64,000 bases of DNA from Branchinecta lynchi (Eukaryota; Arthropoda; Branchiopoda; Anostraca; Branchinectidae), in assembly GCA_023053575.1 (NCBI GenBank), contig JAKZAP010000004.1:6801572-6865571 (forward strand), in the 5' to 3' direction. Positions 62,930-64,000 of the stretch are shown here, piece after piece (the stretch's first letter is position 1; every line of letters begins with the position of its first letter). A model generated the notes under the pieces. The model worked only from the letters and a program-made list of their open reading frames with translations. It was not told where the DNA came from and ran no database searches. The translations under genes were made by a program, and so were the position numbers.

Positions 62930-64000
62930 TTAGCAAAGTAACAAAGTGTATTCTTCTTCTTCTGAAATACTGGGTCGACCGACCGTGTCCCTGCAGGTAG
63001 AATATCGCCGGCGTTACGATGAAATTAAAAAAGCTAAAACGCGCCCACGAAACGGCGGCACGCCGACCGCATCGGTGGCGGCGATTGGCTTGTGTTTCGG
63101 CGCCTCTCTACAATTTTTGGTACATTGTTGGGCCTGTGTTGTACTATAAAAAATTAATCCACACAGTTCTGCTTAAATTGTCCTCTAGAGTTACAATCCG
63201 GAGTTTCCTCCAGTCCTTTGTCGTTCTCGGATCACTGACCAATTCAGTGAAGAAGACAAGTGTAAACTACTTTACAGTCCAACGCAGGCGACATCACACT
63301 GAAGATCAAATCAGGCACAAGATTTCTGATTCGAATTTTTCTTGAACTTAAACTGAGAGAATTAATGTTACCCTATACCCAAGCTGGCCTACCACCAACC
63401 TTCGAATAAGCTGCTTTAATCCTTAACTCAAAATCGAAATACCGACCAAGTTCGAGATCATATTTTAAGTAATATTACAGTTGCTGTTGAGGCGCTTCTA
63501 GGCTGTTTTTGATGATTTTGTTTTGCACCTGTGTCCGTTTTTGTAGAACTCGGGAATAACGTAATGAAAAAAGAATTCCAAACAGGAACTAGTTCCTATC
63601 GTCTAAGGGTCTAACAGTCCAGTTTCGAAAGCCTGACGATGACCCTTGTCAAGAAGGGTCGAAATATTGCTGCCAAAGCATCTTCGCTGACATATGCGTT
63701 TTATCGATTGTTTGAATGCAGGTCTACCTGCAGCTGCAACCCTGCTAAGTTTTGAGGTTCGTTCTTCTCTCTACAGCCTGACGAGGATCTTTGCCAAGAA
63801 TGGACGAAATATTAAATCTTAGCACTTATCCGTTTAGTGCAATGAAAGATGATATGCGGTCAGGTTGGGCCGACGGGGTATTTATGCACGATTTTGTCTT
63901 TGACTCTGACTTCGCAGTCAATGTTCAACAGAGCAAAATAACACTGGGGAGTAGCGACACGACCTATGCGTTCCTTACTTCGCAAACGGGCCATACTCAG
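62930..64000. other. Right end of segment copy 2
   Basis: Corresponds to about 49,690-50,630 in copy 1 but contains about 170 bp (63,040-63,205) missing there. The CTGACGA hairpin is at 63,633-63,664 with a perfect 7-bp stem, and a second hairpin is near 63,778. ORFs at 62,946 and 63,019 have no recognisable domain. Confidence 0.4.

Larger units (their letters stand above)
51839..64000. repeat. Large duplicated segment, copy 2
   Basis: Its first base corresponds to 43,854 in copy 1, and its end (CGGGCCATACTCAG) corresponds to about 50,630. It is longer because of two hAT insertions (56,630-59,015 and 60,473-62,766), a 241-bp tandem duplication at 55,963-56,439 and minisatellite expansion. 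It may be a true duplication or the second haplotype. Confidence 0.85.

Noticed and set aside
1..64000. tRNA, rRNA and other structured RNA genes
   Set aside because: No A/B-box tRNA pair with a cloverleaf, 5S or other rRNA, or snRNA core sequence was found on either strand by reading; a covariance search would be needed to exclude weak cases.

Overview
This is nuclear DNA from an animal (metazoan) with a large, transposon-packed genome. The evidence is spliceosomal introns with clean GT-AG borders, two multi-exon genes spread over kilobases, many DNA transposons, several 5'-truncated non-LTR retrotransposons, and one 100-N assembly gap. The species cannot be named from the sequence. A secreted protein with a CLIP-like six-cysteine module would fit an arthropod, but this is a weak inference.

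Layout. 1-3,400: a degenerate motif array, a short hAT element and dispersed repeats. 3,532-8,860 (minus strand): a complete four-exon ZFAND2-type AN1 zinc-finger gene whose introns 1 and 3 carry inserted elements. 8,861-15,700: upstream sequence with a possible heat-shock element, a CR1-like reverse-transcriptase fragment, tandem arrays and small inverted-repeat elements. 15,756-29,430 (plus strand): a four-exon gene for a 284-residue secreted protein (signal peptide, six-cysteine module, polybasic site). Its first intron holds a 3-kb foldback element, and its last intron holds a small minus-strand ORF split by a hAT-like element. 29,645-41,000: almost wholly repeats (hAT, a GGATCCC-ended family, a poly-G-rich tandem array, TTAA- and TTA-duplicating elements). 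41,187-44,705: a damaged CR1-like retrotransposon whose first ORF has SAP-like, coiled-coil and CCCH-type parts, and whose endonuclease is interrupted by a 572-bp element. 43,854-51,738 and 51,839-64,000 are two copies of one segment, the second starting exactly at the N gap. They carry retrotransposon remnants, two candidate exons of an unidentified RGG-rich gene, and nested transposons up to four layers deep.

Main points. The two genes are unrelated and have no operon-like relation. Most of the window is explained by transposition: 8-bp duplications mark hAT elements, TTAA marks piggyBac-like elements, TTA marks PIF/Harbinger-like elements, and further families have unknown type. The strongest leads are the chimeric retrotransposon ORF1, the frame-preserving 4-bp duplication around the element in its endonuclease, the composite hAT that moved with another hAT inside it, the duplicated RGG exon, and the question whether the 43.9-64 kb duplication is real or two haplotypes joined by the assembler. 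All identity statements are by eye; no alignment was run.
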